Source of the DNA: Eucommia ulmoides
Taxonomy: Eukaryota > Streptophyta > Magnoliopsida > Garryales > Eucommiaceae
NCBI GenBank assembly: GCA_016647705.1
Contig: CM028328.1
Span: 3,931,311 to 3,995,310 of the forward strand
DNA length: 64,000 bases
Reading direction: 5' to 3'
Part shown: piece by piece, positions 44,562 to 56,245 of the stretch
How positions within the stretch are numbered: the stretch's first letter is position 1
How the letters are laid out: every line of letters begins with the position of its first letter
Position numbers and translations under genes: made by a program
The notes under the pieces: generated by a model
Told to the model about the DNA's origin: nothing
The model's database searches: none
The model's input: only the letters and a program-made list of their open reading frames with translations

Positions 44562-45227
44562 GTCAAAGTCCATTCCAGTTTTGTTTGTATTACGTATTAT
44601 TAGGAGAACATACCAAGGAATGACACCTTGAATGCATTGATCGATGGTAGAAAGTATGCTTTAAGACTAACCAATTTCAAACCGATTAAAAGTGGAATAG
44701 AAAATAAAAGACTTGAAGAGCAGCTTGATTGAAGTTTTCACATCCTTTCTTTTCTTTTACCATCTGTCGATTGTGTCCGGTGCAGAAGATTCATAACAAC
44801 TGACGGATCCATTGGAGATGGCGAATCGATGATTTGAAATGATATTTTCTTCTCATGGGCCAAACTCTTATGTTAGCATCCTTGATTGCATGGGCTTTTG
44901 GCCATCTTACTGGATAGCGATTTCTTGTCATTTATCAATTAAGTTGCGGACAAGTGCCAGTGGTCAATTAGTCTTGTAATTCTTCCTTGATCTGGTTTAT
45001 AGAAAAGGTGCATGCACTTGACCTTTTGTGCTGTTTTCGTGATAAACATATCCATGGACTTGTTGCAAGCTTTCTCATTCAATAATTTGGACACAAAATT
45101 AATGCTAAAGATGGGCTCTTTTATGCCCAATTAGTGGAGAATAGGCATGTTTTATGTGAACAGTTTCATGATATACACATCCATGCCGACTTCCTGATAC
45201 AGTGGCTGTAATTGTGGTAGTTCTTCA
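44562..45227. other. Unassigned DNA between TRIM and copia element
   Basis: Mixed-composition sequence, no frame over about 65 codons with recognisable content. Confidence 0.4.
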
Positions 45228-45337
45228 TGAAATTGTGTCTATTTCTCATATAATCTTTTGAATGATACAAGCATATATATAGATCTTGATTCTAGGACAT
45301 TCCTAGAATCAAGCCATTACACAAATCAATTCCCTAA

Positions 45338-46313
45338 GGTGACGTTTGGTACGCGGGATTCAGGATGGGATTGGAATGACCATTGGAATGGTTATTCCAT
45401 TTCTTTGTTTGGTTGGTGGAATTGATTTTCATTTCCATTCCTAAGTAATGACTAATCCCACAATTCTTGGGATTAGTCAATCTCAAGTAAAATGAGGTAT
45501 TAGGTAATCTCGAGATTGCCTAATTCCAAATGAAATGAAGTATTAGGTAAGAAGAATGATCTATACTTGTATTTTCATATTTTTCACAATAGGAAATAAA
45601 ATTCTGGGAACAAAAACAAAAATATGATGGTATTACTTTTATATTTTTGTTCCTAGAAAACATGGAACGAAAACAAAAAAATGGGAACAAAATCTAGGAA
45701 CAAAAACAAAAACATAAATATGGGAACAAAACAAAAACAAAAACAGAAATCGAGAAGAAAAATAGAAATATGAGAACAAAAACAAAAATCTAGGAATAAA
45801 ACAAAAACAGAAATCTGGGAACAAAAATAGAAATATGTTCCTAGATTTTGGTTTTTGTTTTTGTTCCCAGATTTCTATTTTTGTTCTCAGATTTCTGTTT
45901 TTGTTCTCATATTTTCGTTTTTCTTCCCGATTTCTGTTTTTGTGCCCAGATTTCTGTTTTTATTTTTGTTCTCATATTTCTGTTTTTGTTTTTGTTCCTA
46001 GATTTTGTTCCCATTTTTTTGTTTTCGTTCCATGTTTCTGTTTTTGTTCCCAGATTTCTGCTTTTGTTCCCAGATGTCTGTTTTTGTTTTTATTCCCAGA
46101 TTTTGTTCCTATATTTATGTTTTTATCGAACATTCTAATACTATATTTAATGTATTTTGTAACCAAACGTAGGAATGGTAATACCCATTCCAATACCATG
46201 TTTAATCCCGTTTATCACCAAACATAGGAATGACAATGGTCATTCCATTCCAATACCACATTTATTTCAATACCACGTTCATTCCATTCCATTCCAGCAT
46301 ACCAAACGTAGTG
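45338..46313. mobile_element. Tourist/PIF-Harbinger-like palindromic element
   Basis: 976 bp inserted in the copia LTR at the TAA of CTAATTAC. The left flank has TAA, the right flank CAA, fitting a 3-bp TWA-type duplication with one change. Terminal inverted repeats share ACGTTTGGTA (left GGTGACGTTTGGTACG, right end reading CACTACGTTTGGTATG in reverse). TTTGGT near the tip is typical of PIF/Harbinger. Subterminal parts carry many GGAATGG/CCATTCC repeats. The centre is a palindromic minisatellite (45600-46130). No transposase, so non-autonomous. Confidence 0.75.
45600..46130. repeat. Palindromic minisatellite, about 20-bp unit
   Basis: Units like GGGAACAAAAACAGAAATCT run in one orientation from 45600 to about 45836, then the reverse complement (AGATTTCTGTTTTTGTTCCC type) runs to 46130. 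The symmetry centre is near 45837. Apparent open frames on both strands are by-products of the repeat. Confidence 0.85.
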
Positions 46314-46397
46314 CAATTACATAATGTAATTTAGGAAAGTGTAATATCATACAATCAAGCCTTATTTAACGCTCCCCTCAAGTTGGTGTATGGATGT

Positions 46398-47110
46398 CCC
46401 ACATGCCTAACTTATCTAAAAACTTTAAGAATACCCAGTTTTATATTGCTTTCGTAAGGATGTCAGTCAGCTGATCTTCTGATCGAATCTTAGGCAATTC
46501 CACAATGTTTTCATCCAACTTTTCCTTAATGAAAAATATGTCGACCTCGATGTGTTTTGTGCGGTAATGTTGAACAGAATTATACACGATATCACATGCT
46601 GCTTTATTGTCACAAAACAGTCGGATAGGTTGCTCATATAGATAACCCAAATCCTATAAAAGGAGTGTCAACCATAATGTCTCACAAAGTACATTTGTCA
46701 AACCTCTGAATTCAGTTTCTGTACTTGAACAAGTTACAACATTTTGTTTCTTGTTTTTCCATGCGAAAAGGTTACCTCCTAGAAAAGTAAAATATCCAGA
46801 AGTAGACCATCTCTCACCCACATCACTAACCCAATCAACATTAGTATAGGCTTTTATGCTTTGATGGTTTGTGTTTTTAGTGAATAATACTCCTGTTCTT
46901 GGAGTAGACTTTAAGTACCTCAAAATGAGAATAACTGCATTCATATGCTGTTCTCCAAGATTATGCATAAACTGACTTACAATACTCAAGGCATACGTCA
47001 GATCTGGTCTGGTATGAGATAAGTACAACAATCCCTCTACAAGTCTTTGGTATCTTCCTTTGTTAGTTGGTACCTAGTTGGGCTCAACACATAGTTTTAG
47101 ATTTTCTTCT
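46398..47110 (-). pseudogene. Copia RNase H and end of pol
   Basis: Minus strand, in order: MLYLSHTRPDLTYALSIVSQ, LRYLKSTPRTGVLF, YTNVDWVSDVGERWSTSGY, FAWKNKKQNVVTCSSTETE, then PIRLFCDNKAACDI, HYRTKHIEVDIFFIKE, DQLTDILTKA and the C-terminus LGMWDIHTPT with stop just before the polypurine tract. A stop and frame break lie near 46650. The DW of the usual ADW motif remains. Confidence 0.9.
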
Positions 47111-47871
47111 ACTGGTAGACATGCTGACATACCAGTCTCTCACAATAGATCTAGTGCACATTTTCTTTGAAATAAAACTATCCCTTTGTTAGATCGGGAT
47201 ACTTCAATCCCAAGAAAATATTTCAGAGGACCTAGATTTTTTCATTTCAAATTCTTTGGCCAAGTAATTTTTTAAGGCCTTCCTTTCATTTGGATTATTC
47301 CCTATAACCACCATATTTTCGATATATACAATGAGAGCGGTTATCTTACCTTGCTCTTTTTTTAGAAAAAGAGTATGATCTGAGTTGCTTTCATGATAGC
47401 CAAAGGCTATCATAGATTTTGTAAACTTTCCAAACTATGCTCTAGGAGGCTGTTTCAGCCCATACAATGATTTCTTCATGCTAACATACCAGTCTCTTGC
47501 AATAGATCTAGTGCATATTTTCTTTGAGATAGAACTATCCCTTTGTTAGATCGGGATACTTCAATCCCAAGAAAATATTTCAGAGGACCTAGATATTTCA
47601 TTTCAAATTCTTTGAACAAGTAATTTTCCAAAGCCTTCATTTCATTAGAATCATTCCCTGTAACCACCATATCATCCACATATACAATGAGCGTAATTAT
47701 CTTACCTAGCTCCCTTTTGAGGAAAAAAGTATGATCTGAGTTGCTTTGATGATAGTCAAAGGTTATCATAGATTTTGTAAACCTTCTAAACCATACTCTA
47801 GGAGACTGCTTTAGCCCATATAATGATTTCTTTAGTCTGCAAACTTTTTGGCTATGTCTTTTGGATATCAT
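47111..47871 (-). pseudogene. Copia reverse transcriptase with internal duplication
   Basis: The RT part contains RLKKSLYGLKQSPRVWF, the catalytic YVDDMVV block and KYLGPLKYFLGIEVSRS. A segment of about 340 bp is present twice in direct orientation (about 47122-47450 and 47478-47810, offset about 356). In the second, downstream copy the YVDD reads YIENMVV, so its catalytic aspartates are lost, and the end is frameshifted (KKSRSSEIFSWD). The duplication spans DHT(L/F)FLK through the leucine-rich end near LLQETGM. Confidence 0.88.
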
Positions 47872-48250
47872 GCATCCCAGTGGGAGATCCTAGTAGACTT
47901 CTATAGATAATTTACCATGCAAAAAAGTATTTTTCACATCAAATTTACCTGGTAGAAGATCAACTAGTTCTCATGTTTCATTTTTTCTAGAGATTTCATC
48001 TCCTCATTCGTAGTTGCTTTCCATCTACGATTAGATAAGGCTTTATGCACACTGTTAGGAATAGATATAACAGATAATTGATTCACAAATGATATATTTG
48101 ATTATGACAAATGATGGTTGGACACATAATAACTCATGGGATGTTTTACTTTATATGTGGATTTAGGAATACATCTCCTATGGCGTTGTGGTAACTGTCT
48201 TCTGTGTGGCTCAGGAACATCTTCAGTAAACGATTAGTGTGATATGTTGA
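47872..48250 (-). pseudogene. Copia integrase-RT junction with deletion
   Basis: Minus-strand reading gives PKSTYKVKHPMSYYVSN, SVHKALSNRRWKAT, NEEMKSL, ELVDLLPGKFDVKNTFLHGK and DLPLGC. In other copia elements LLPGK is followed by a conserved WVF/KARLVAKG region of about 65 residues before DVKNAFLHG. That region is absent here, so a deletion has fused the two. Several stops interrupt. Confidence 0.8.
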
Positions 48251-48731
48251 CCGGAGATGGAGCTACATTTTCTGGCTGAGTTAGAGAATGATCGACCTCT
48301 TCAGTTATTTGTTGCTCATCACTCTTTTGATCTATCATACTGCATATCTCCAATTCACCAATTTCTTCATTTACTCCGGTCTTCTATTTAGTGTTTTTTT
48401 GTTTTCGGTTATGGAATTTTTTTTCTTGTTAAACCTTAGCAACAGAGTGATGACGACGCAACCAATCATGACGACAAAGATTATGATCTTTTTTCTTTGC
48501 CAGTTGTTTGAATTCAATACGGTGAAATCGAGGGAGAACAAACACTGTGTTGTACCTGTGTCAATTGGACTAGCTTGATTGATGACAGAGATCGACGGAT
48601 CTGGACGGCTTGAGTGCAACAGTGGCGCAGCGGTTGTTCGATTGGATAGAGACGGTGGAGGGGGAGTTTTTTTCTCCCATTTTTTTTTTCTTAGAGATTT
48701 GGACCGTTTCAATTTGGCTCTGATACAATCT
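48251..48731 (-). other. Remnant of copia 5' region
   Basis: Only the leader and perhaps the first gag codons remain before the primer site at 48713-48730. No gag zinc knuckle, protease or integrase motif seen. Confidence 0.5.
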
Positions 48732-48901
48732 TGAAATTGTGTATCTATTTCTCAAATATATCTCTTGAATGATACAAGCATATATATATAGAGCTTGATT
48801 CTAGGGCATCCCTAGAATCAAGCCATTGCACAAATCAATTCTCTAATTACATAATCTAATTTAGGAAAGTGTAATCTCATACATTCAAGCTTTATTTAAT
48901 A
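48732..48901 (-). repeat. 5' LTR of the copia element
   Basis: 170 bp, from TGAAATTGTG to TTATTTAATA. It matches the split 3' LTR. A (TA)-rich TATATATATAGAG segment may be its TATA region. Confidence 0.88.
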
Positions 48902-50923
48902 GGTCTCTTGTACCATTGGATTACATATATTGGTAAAATGATTTTTCCTTTTTTCCCACTTTCAACTTAAGCACTAAGCGCGTGCTTGATAAAATTGGAA
49001 ATTAATGGTTGAAAATCTGTAAGTGTTAAATTTTGAGCACAGTGAAATTACAAGTGTCGAATGTGTTAAGTGATGAATATATTTAATACTTGTTTTTTTC
49101 AATATTTCTAACTTCAAAAATTATGTACGGAATTTTTTCTCTAAAATAATTGTTACTATTTTCTCTTTCCAAACATTTTTCTACAATTTTTTTCTCTCTC
49201 TATTTTTTTTTAGTACTTTGTCACTCTATAATCCTTTTTATATAATTTTTCAAAATTTTATAATAATGAATTAATGATAGTTATGATAGATGTTTGATGG
49301 TTTTAAGTAACTAGTGTGTTAAGGGTCAGAAAGTACTTAGAGATATTTTAGTAAATGTATATGAAGGGCATTACACAAAATGGATCGAGGGAGTCTGAGA
49401 AAGGAGGGCTAAGTCATGCAATCTTTGGACTGATTGTGTAAACTTGGACTTATTTTAGGCTAAGAATTTAGATTGTAAGATTGTTTTTATTCTTTTTTAT
49501 AAGAACGTATCAAGTCTTGTTTTCTGACTGTCAAATAAATCTCAAGTTACGATATTCATAATATTGTTTTATAATAATAATTAAATGTTATCAAGTAAAA
49601 TAATTACGCAATAAACGATTCTCATAATTAGCCTACATGCAAGGTCAATTCAACCCAACTAGTTGATAACTCTCCCTTATGTGAGAGCAGGCAGTGTGTG
49701 GTCGACACGTCCACGTGAGCACCATATTCCATCTTCCATTCCAGCATTCTCCTAGAATCCAAAATTGGAGAATCTTTATCAGGGTCCTGCTTTTTTAGAG
49801 ATTGGATTTCGTATGGCTTAGGGGGAGCATGTGCAATGATTTTTCTTGCATGACTCCTTGAATTCGTGGTGTGTGGTCTGAAAACGACTTTTGCAAATGC
49901 ATTGAACTTTGTATGGCTTATGGGAACATATGCAGTTATATTTCTCTCACACAACTTCTAGATTTGTAAGCCATGTTGTGACAACGACGGGCGTTGAATT
50001 GGTTTTTTGGGTTGCCACTGAGGTAGTCGTTAGAGGATAATATTAAAATTTGTATATAATGATATTAACAAAATAAATGGGTTCAAAGAATAGTTATCCC
50101 AAAATAAAAGGGATGTGCGGTGTAACTATTCAAAATTGAGGGTGTATACTGTAAATAGTAAATACGGCTAGTGTAAATTTAAAATTGAGTAGGAATCTTC
50201 AACAATTTGGTAGGGAAAGGGACCACCATTGATGATGAAAAACCTGAGTTGGGCACAGATTATCGCCACGTGCAACCAAGTAAATGTTGTGCACGAGAAT
50301 CTACAAAGTGTACTACATTGATTGGAGACCACTACCTCGGAATATGCCATCACTGGCTTTCTATCTCGGGGGGAGGAAGTAATAAAGCCTTCTACTCATT
50401 ATGGAAGGAGCCATTACTACTTCCTAAATAACGGTTTATCACTCCACTAAACTAGACACATTAACGATAATGGGCTGAGATTTGGGGCAGATTTGCCAAA
50501 CAAGTCTTCCCTCATCTACAAATACCTAAGAGGTGGGTCAATCCAGGTACGCGCATTCATTTGTACACATATCGATACACTCACACTTTTTTACTTGATC
50601 GAGATCCCAGAGAGCTATCAATTGATTCTCACACCAGATGTGCAATGTTGGCAGACCCACCGCATTGCATTGCATTGTTTCGCAAGAACCTAAACTGAGA
50701 AAGTGATCTGAGTTGGGAGAAATTCCTCATCCCTGATCCCGAAGAATCATATCTGACGTGGTAGTTTTCAACCTCATCAACCTTATATTATAAAAAAAGA
50801 TATTTAAATAATATATTTATACATTTCTATATTTAAGCCTGTTATTTATTTCTTTTTCTATGTAGTTGAACTTTGGTCATGTCGGTGCCAACAACACGAG
50901 ATTCTTGTGACGCCGGTGGTTCC
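48902..50923. other. Intergenic DNA, no recognised gene
   Basis: AT-rich to 49620. 49800-49985 contains a diverged direct repeat of about 110 bases (TTTGTATGGCTTA(T)GGG ... GACAACGAC). No termini, RNA or domain recognised. Confidence 0.5.
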
Positions 50924-51655
50924 CGTTGAATCCACATCGCTTGTGTTATCTCATCGTGAACTATATATAAATCTAGGGGCCATTCCTTATCTGAGCACAT
51001 GATTGTGAACAGATATCGAGGGATTCAACATGGCCTCTCACGAGGGGTGTGTTGTATCCCACATCGCTTGTGTTACCTTATCCTGAGTTATATATAAGCC
51101 TAAAGGCAATCCTCCTTCTTTCATGACATATTTTGTGAATGAGTTTGGCCCATTGGGTTTTTGCATGGTATCAAAGCCAGGCCTTTTGTTAGATGTTGGC
51201 CATGTTGAATCCCGCATCGACGTTGGACCCCTCGATATCCGTTCGCAATGGTTAAACAAAAGTCCATATTTATGGATGTGGGTGTGTGTTGAATTCTACA
51301 TCGATGTTGGGTCCAACAATCAGGGATAAACAAACGAGGCTTCTCAAAGTAGTCTATCTATGCAAAGAGTTACTCCACTTGACACCATATGATATTAAGT
51401 TGAGACCTCCTTACATGGTATCAGAGTCAGGACTCAGGACTCTTGTTTGATGTTGGGGCCTCGACATCCTCTCGTAGTGGTTTGGTAAAGTCCACCCTGT
51501 GCGTGAAGGGGCAAGTAATCCCACTGATATTTGTTCACAATAGTTTGACAAAATTCACCCTGCGCTTGAGGTGATGTGTTGAAATCCACATCGCTTGTGT
51601 TACCTCATCGTGAATTATGTATAAGTGTAGGAGCAATCCTCCTAACTGATGCTAG
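50924..51655 (+). mobile_element. Cluster of TRIM copies
   Basis: Terminal-repeat copies of the 44447 family start at 50924 (partial), 51050 (complete, 51050-51165, 116 bp) and 51577 (partial). A polypurine CGAGGGGTG precedes 51050 and GCTTGAGGTGATG precedes 51577. The primer site TGGTATCAAAGCCAG (initiator Met type) follows at 51166. Inside, at about 51330-51415, lies the end of a different TRIM terminal repeat (CACTTGACACCATATGAT ... TTACA) with its own TGGTATCAGAGTC primer site at 51416, the family also found at 62924. So this is a nested or recombined cluster. Confidence 0.75.
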
Positions 51656-52154
51656 ATTCCAGTCACTCTGGGCAACACCTAATTTTGGGAATGTGGTCCA
51701 CCGCAGATGCTGAATTTTGGTCACGGTGGGCGTATCATCGCCAGATTTTGGCCATGCCGCGGTAGGTGTTGGATTCTAGTGACACGACACTGGATTCCGA
51801 TCGCGTGGTGCTGTCACGGCTGCTAGACTCCTGCCACATGCGCTGCCATGGTGACCCCTTTTTGTTGGTTGATGTTTGATCAAAACTGTAGAATCTTACG
51901 TGTTGCGCTATTTCCTTTTTGTTACCTTCTACAAAGTGCAAAAGAAATAAAAAGTGAGTGACACATTCTTAAAATTTTGAACTAATTTAAGTGATACTTA
52001 TAATTTCATTGGTTGCTTCATTTTATTATCAAATAACTTCATTCTATGGTAAATACTTAACGGATTAAAATTGTTGAATTATGTTATCAAATGAATCGTA
52101 AATTTGTATCATGTGGTTGTATATTATAATGATATGATACTGTATATAATTGTA
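51656..52154. other. Intergenic DNA
   Basis: 51660-51850 has repeated GGATTC(C/T)(A/G)GT and TTTTGG(C/T)CA(C/T) motifs and is GC-richer. The remainder is AT-rich. No gene. Confidence 0.4.
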
Positions 52155-52655
52155 CTGTTCATGTGTAACAAGCTCTGTGTACACCAAGAGCTTAAGGTCA
52201 GATGTCTCGTGGAAATCAGGTATCAAGCGTGAATTCATAATGGGCGAGTTCATCATTGTTCTTGTTTTGAATCTATTAAAATACCATTTATACGTTTTTC
52301 ATTGATTATGTGAAGTTGGTTTTGAAGCTAACTTCATGTAATTGACTACTATTAACTAAAGTGATATTTTATTTTCGTGTTTTGAGCATTGACTTGACTA
52401 CTCTCCCATCCCATCTGAATTTTTTTGGTTCTGCTTATGAAGCCTACTTTGAACATTCAAACTCTCATGGACATCAGAACCTCCGAAGTAGCCTACTTTG
52501 AACATTCAAACCTCAGTGTTTCGATTTTCTATTCTGTAAAGGTCCAGGACGACTTGGGTCACTGGTGGAGAGAAAAGTCATTCATTTGCCTGCTTAACAT
52601 TGATGTTGTACTGTGCATGTGTAACAAGCTCTATGCACACCAAGAGCTTAATGTC
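52155..52655 (+). repeat. Duplicate of the S-receptor-kinase upstream region
   Basis: 52190-52611 is similar in the same orientation to 60766-61290, the DNA directly before the kinase gene. Shared blocks: CTCGTGGAAAT, GTTCATCATTGTTCTTGT, TTTTCGTGTTTTGAGCATTGA, CTCCCATCCCATCT, GCCTACTTTGAACATTCAA, CATCAGAACCTC and CATTCATTTGCCTGCT. At 52612-52655 the start of the unit (TGTAACAAGCTCT(A/G)TG, CACCAAGAGCTTAA) is repeated, so the duplication is tandem. No coding exon follows this upstream copy. Confidence 0.8.
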
Positions 52656-53010
52656 ACAAACTGCTTTTTTACAAGGCGGTACAGAATGAGAAAGGATGCT
52701 GGCTGGAGGATTACATTGTTGATATGCGGCTCTTAGCCAAACCGGCGTCTAGGCATTGGCGTTCCTTCAAAGTTGAGGCATACAAGCTTGGCAAAGTTGG
52801 GGGAGTATGTCCCTGGTCGATGACCTGACATAAGAAGGGCAATGTCCACCCCTACATAAACTAGTCGGGAGTTGGGGTTGCCATCTTGACGAGTCTAAGG
52901 CAGCGCGAAACCAGTCGGGATCGTATATAAAAGAAGACTTACCCTCGCTTAGAGGACACATTAGGAATGCCGCACGGGCAGTTACCGTTGGGGAAATGTG
53001 AGCCCGTGAC
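52656..53010. other. Unassigned insert left of element C
   Basis: About 350 bp of GC-richer DNA with no counterpart near the kinase gene. A TATATAAAAG at about 52926 and GTCGGGA repeats suggest a fragment of an LTR, not assigned. Confidence 0.4.
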
Positions 53011-53015
53011 ATTAA

Positions 53016-54995
53016 TTTCACAACCCGATAAATATCGTCTATTCAACATCGTCAAATCACCACGTCTATCCCTTTTCCCCAAAATCAACTTTTAAATTTA
53101 AAAATCATATTTCACACTTCTTCTTTTTTTTTTTTTAAAAAAAAAAAAAAAGGCCTGATTTTTATCAAAATTACCTTTCCATCCTTTATTTTTGGAAACC
53201 CAGACATTTTTAGCAAAACAGATGTTTTCTATTTTCTTTTAAAAACACCGTCTGATTTCACCAAATTCAAAATAAAATCATTTTCAACTTCATTTCGAAA
53301 CCATCGAAATTTTTCGAAAATCCAGTTTACCAACTCACCCAAATCCTGCTTGATCCATATCATTTATAAATTCATACGGTTTAAGTAACCACCTATTTCA
53401 TCATATATATACATAGCAAAACAGTTTGGCAAGAAGACAGTACACTCACCTCAATACCCGTTTTGCAAAACTGACACTGACCGCACTCTATCTGGACGCC
53501 TGTGCCTACGAACTTAATAGTGACAGAGTCTAAATTAATATCTTATCTAAAATATCTTAATCATGCAATGCAGACTCTATATTCTGAATTGTTACTAATC
53601 TTATGTACCACGTACTTAAAATTAATTAATCGTTATGAATTTATTATGATTTTTGGATTTGTAACACTAACTAAAATTTAATTTAACGAGAATTAATAAT
53701 CGATTGAAGTTTCACCTGTTTTCGAAACGTTTGGCGACCACGAGATGGATTTTGGATTTTCCTGGGATGGTTTATGCAATTTCCCTTCTTTTTTTTTTTT
53801 TTTTTTTTTCTTTCTTCTTTTTCGTCCTGATTGCGCTATTGTTTTGGTTTCTGTTTCAGTTCAACTTCCGGCCGGCCACTTCCTCTCTCTCTTTACCATT
53901 ACCACCCACTGGAGGCTTCCCACGCCTCGCCGCCCTCACCGTCGGCCCTATTCCATCCCCTACTACCGATCACCAACCACCACCAGCCACCCTATCACCA
54001 AACGCACCTACCCACAAAACTACCGGCACCACCGTTGACGGCCAAACTCACGCTGCCCCCTACACACCCACACGGTCATACACGACGTTTGGAACACACA
54101 CATACAGCAACCATAATACTCACTATCACACGCACAACAGACACACACACACACACACAACTTTCTCTCTCTAACTCATCGCCGGCGAAAATCGGTGACA
54201 GCGGCGACCACATCGACACCCTCATCTGACCAAACGGATCACGCCCCCAACCTGATATCATACCCACATGCAACCCTTATGCACAACCATACACACAAAC
54301 ACACAATCGGTGCAAATACAGAGCATCCACACACACATCGTCGGAACAGAACAGAGCGCACCCACCTCCGGTCGCATGACGGTCTGAAAGACGGATAAAC
54401 TACACACCTACACAAATTCGACAGAATGGAGGGCCCCCACCCACGCCGGACTGCACCCCATCGCCGGCGAACCCACAATCCCGAACCTTCTCCTCTCCCT
54501 TTCGGTTTTTCCGATTTCTTCTTTTGAGGTCCTCCTCTACTAAATTTCACGCACATACATATATATATATATATATATATGCATGATAATAGTGGATAGG
54601 TTTTGTTCCTTCACGCCACGTCGCCACTTTTTCGCTTCCCTTGTCTCTGGCCGAATTTCACGGCACCGCCACTGTTAGTTATGTATACATATATAATAAT
54701 TTTTTGTCTAATTGCTCTTTCTTCCCCTCTTTTCCTTAAAATCTTCATTTTTAATCAATTTGTTTTTACAGGTTTCAGAAATTATAATTTCACCCTAAAT
54801 TTATTTATTATTATTTATTATTATTTTTTTCTTTTGTCAATTTGAATCTCAAGTTTAAATTTGATGTTTCTAAATTTTCAATTTTTGCCCCTAAACTTTT
54901 GATTTAAATTTTTAATTAACAAAAATTTCCTTCGAATTTTCCCAATACTCTGGAATGTAATTAAAATGACGTGCATGCTAAACCGGGGTCTTACA
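53016..54995 (-). repeat. 3' LTR of element C
   Basis: 1980 bp. The plus-strand end reads TTTCACAACCC where the other LTR has TGTCACAACCC: the terminal TG has mutated to TT. The other end is GGGGTCTTACA. Contains (TA)n at about 54559-54580, AC-rich runs near 54141-54159 and T-runs. Open frames at 53704-54556 lie in this LTR and recur in the other LTR without known domains. Confidence 0.92.
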
Positions 54996-55963
54996 ACTCT
55001 TCCCTCCTAAAAAAAATTTCGTCCCAAAATTTTCGTCAAGCTACTAATACGTCAAAGTCGCATCACAAAATTATACTCGTCTTATGTAATTCTAGAACAA
55101 CTATTTCCGATATATAGTCTTATCATCCTAGAACGTCCCAAAATTTATAACCAACAACTTTCTCATCAAATCATAACCATCCAATAAACAAGGTACCCGT
55201 GGTCGATTACACTTAACACGGATAACCCATTATTAAAGAATCTTATGTTCCAACTGCTTCCACTGCGCTACTCTGATAAAAATCAAAATCAGTAGCAACA
55301 CTATATGCTAAAAATATTTCAGTACATTGAGTTTATTTCATTCCGTCGTAACCGGCACTTATCCATTTCATCTGACATTTTCTAGTCGCCCGTTGCAACA
55401 ATATTTTCCATTCAACATTTAACCTAATAATAATTGTCACCAATCTCATAAGCACAGATAGCTCCACTATCCTTAACCTCGATACCTATCTCAATTCTTT
55501 AATACTCATATCGATATCTTTCCTAATACCTAAATATCACCAATTCTCATAACTACAATTCAAATGTATCAAACAAATATCCTATAAGAATTCTTTTCAT
55601 GCCTCCACATTTTACCAAGTCCCTGACATGATCACGTGCTTCAAGTTCGTTTTTACCTACCTAACAGGCTTCAAACATATATCCACGTATATATACGACT
55701 CAAAGGACATAGGTACGCCCCAGTTACAACGAAATCGATACATTCTAATAGTTACTAACTACTAACTCTAAAATATTATATCAAGTATACATATCATCTC
55801 AAGGATATTTTAAATTCTCCTTGTCCCGTAACATCTCAATAACTTCCAATTTCCAGTAAAAAGGTAGTCACACCGGACTATTTTTAAATCCCGCAAAAGT
55901 TTCGTTTTCCTATCTCAGTTCAGTCTATCAGAGCAGAATCCTGTATCATTTTCATATAACACT

Positions 55964-56245
55964 TTATGCGATGCCACCACGATTGACAACAAGATAGTTA
56001 TTAGCGTAAACAGATTTTATTAACATTGCACAATCATTCCCCTTACCAGGAACTTCCACGACACAACCCCTCAACATATCTTCCAACACCTGAATCGTAT
56101 TCCCTGATAAACCATTGATCCATGACTGGAACAAGGTATCAACTTCCACTTGGACAACTAAAGGAGTATGAAAAATTTTAACCCGCATGTTCAAATAACT
56201 ATCAGCTTTTGACACTACAGTTTCCCCCACGGATTGTTCATACAC
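55964..56245 (-). CDS. Short unrecognised ORF of element C, conserved in A
   Basis: 93 codons, starting MYEQSVGETVVSKADSY and ending VVNRGGIA. I recognise no domain. The same stretch in element A (205-485) is collinear and ends at the same TAA, but carries stops, so the reading frame was once shared by the family. It may be a relic of gag or a small accessory ORF. No zinc knuckle, signal peptide or membrane segment is visible. Confidence 0.35.
   Translation of the reverse strand: MYEQSVGETVVSKADSYLNMRVKIFHTPLVVQVEVDTLFQSWINGLSGNTIQVLEDMLRGCVVEVPGKGNDCAMLIKSVYANNYLVVNRGGIA

Larger units (their letters stand above)
45228..46371 (-). repeat. 3' LTR of the copia element, interrupted
   Basis: Two pieces, 45228-45337 and 46314-46371, together match the 5' LTR at 48732-48901 (CAAGCATATATATAGA, GATTCTAGG...CCTAGAATCAAGCCATT, TTTAGGAAAGTGTAAT). 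The gap is filled by the MITE. Confidence 0.88.
45228..48901 (-). mobile_element. Deleted Ty1/copia element
   Basis: Minus orientation. 5' LTR 48732-48901, initiator-Met primer site TATCAGAGCC (minus strand, within 48713-48730), pol remnants 46398-48250, polypurine tract CTTGAGGGGAG (46372-46384), 3' LTR 45228-46371 split by a MITE. LTRs are about 170 bp. Most of gag, protease and integrase is absent, and part of RT is deleted while another part is duplicated. The LTR tips have decayed from TG/CA, and no target duplication is visible, so this is an old copy. Confidence 0.88.

Noticed and set aside
45639..46227. Cys/Phe-rich frames that look like a repeat protein
   Set aside because: Direct by-product of the palindromic minisatellite; both strands give the same kind of frame.
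45223..48906. Target duplication of the copia element
   Set aside because: Pentamers CTTCA and GGTCT differ, and the LTR tips are mutated.
53704..54556. Open frames of 97-156 codons rich in His, Thr and Pro
   Set aside because: They lie in the LTR of element C and recur at 59504-60049 only because the LTR is repeated; CA-repeat translation explains their composition.
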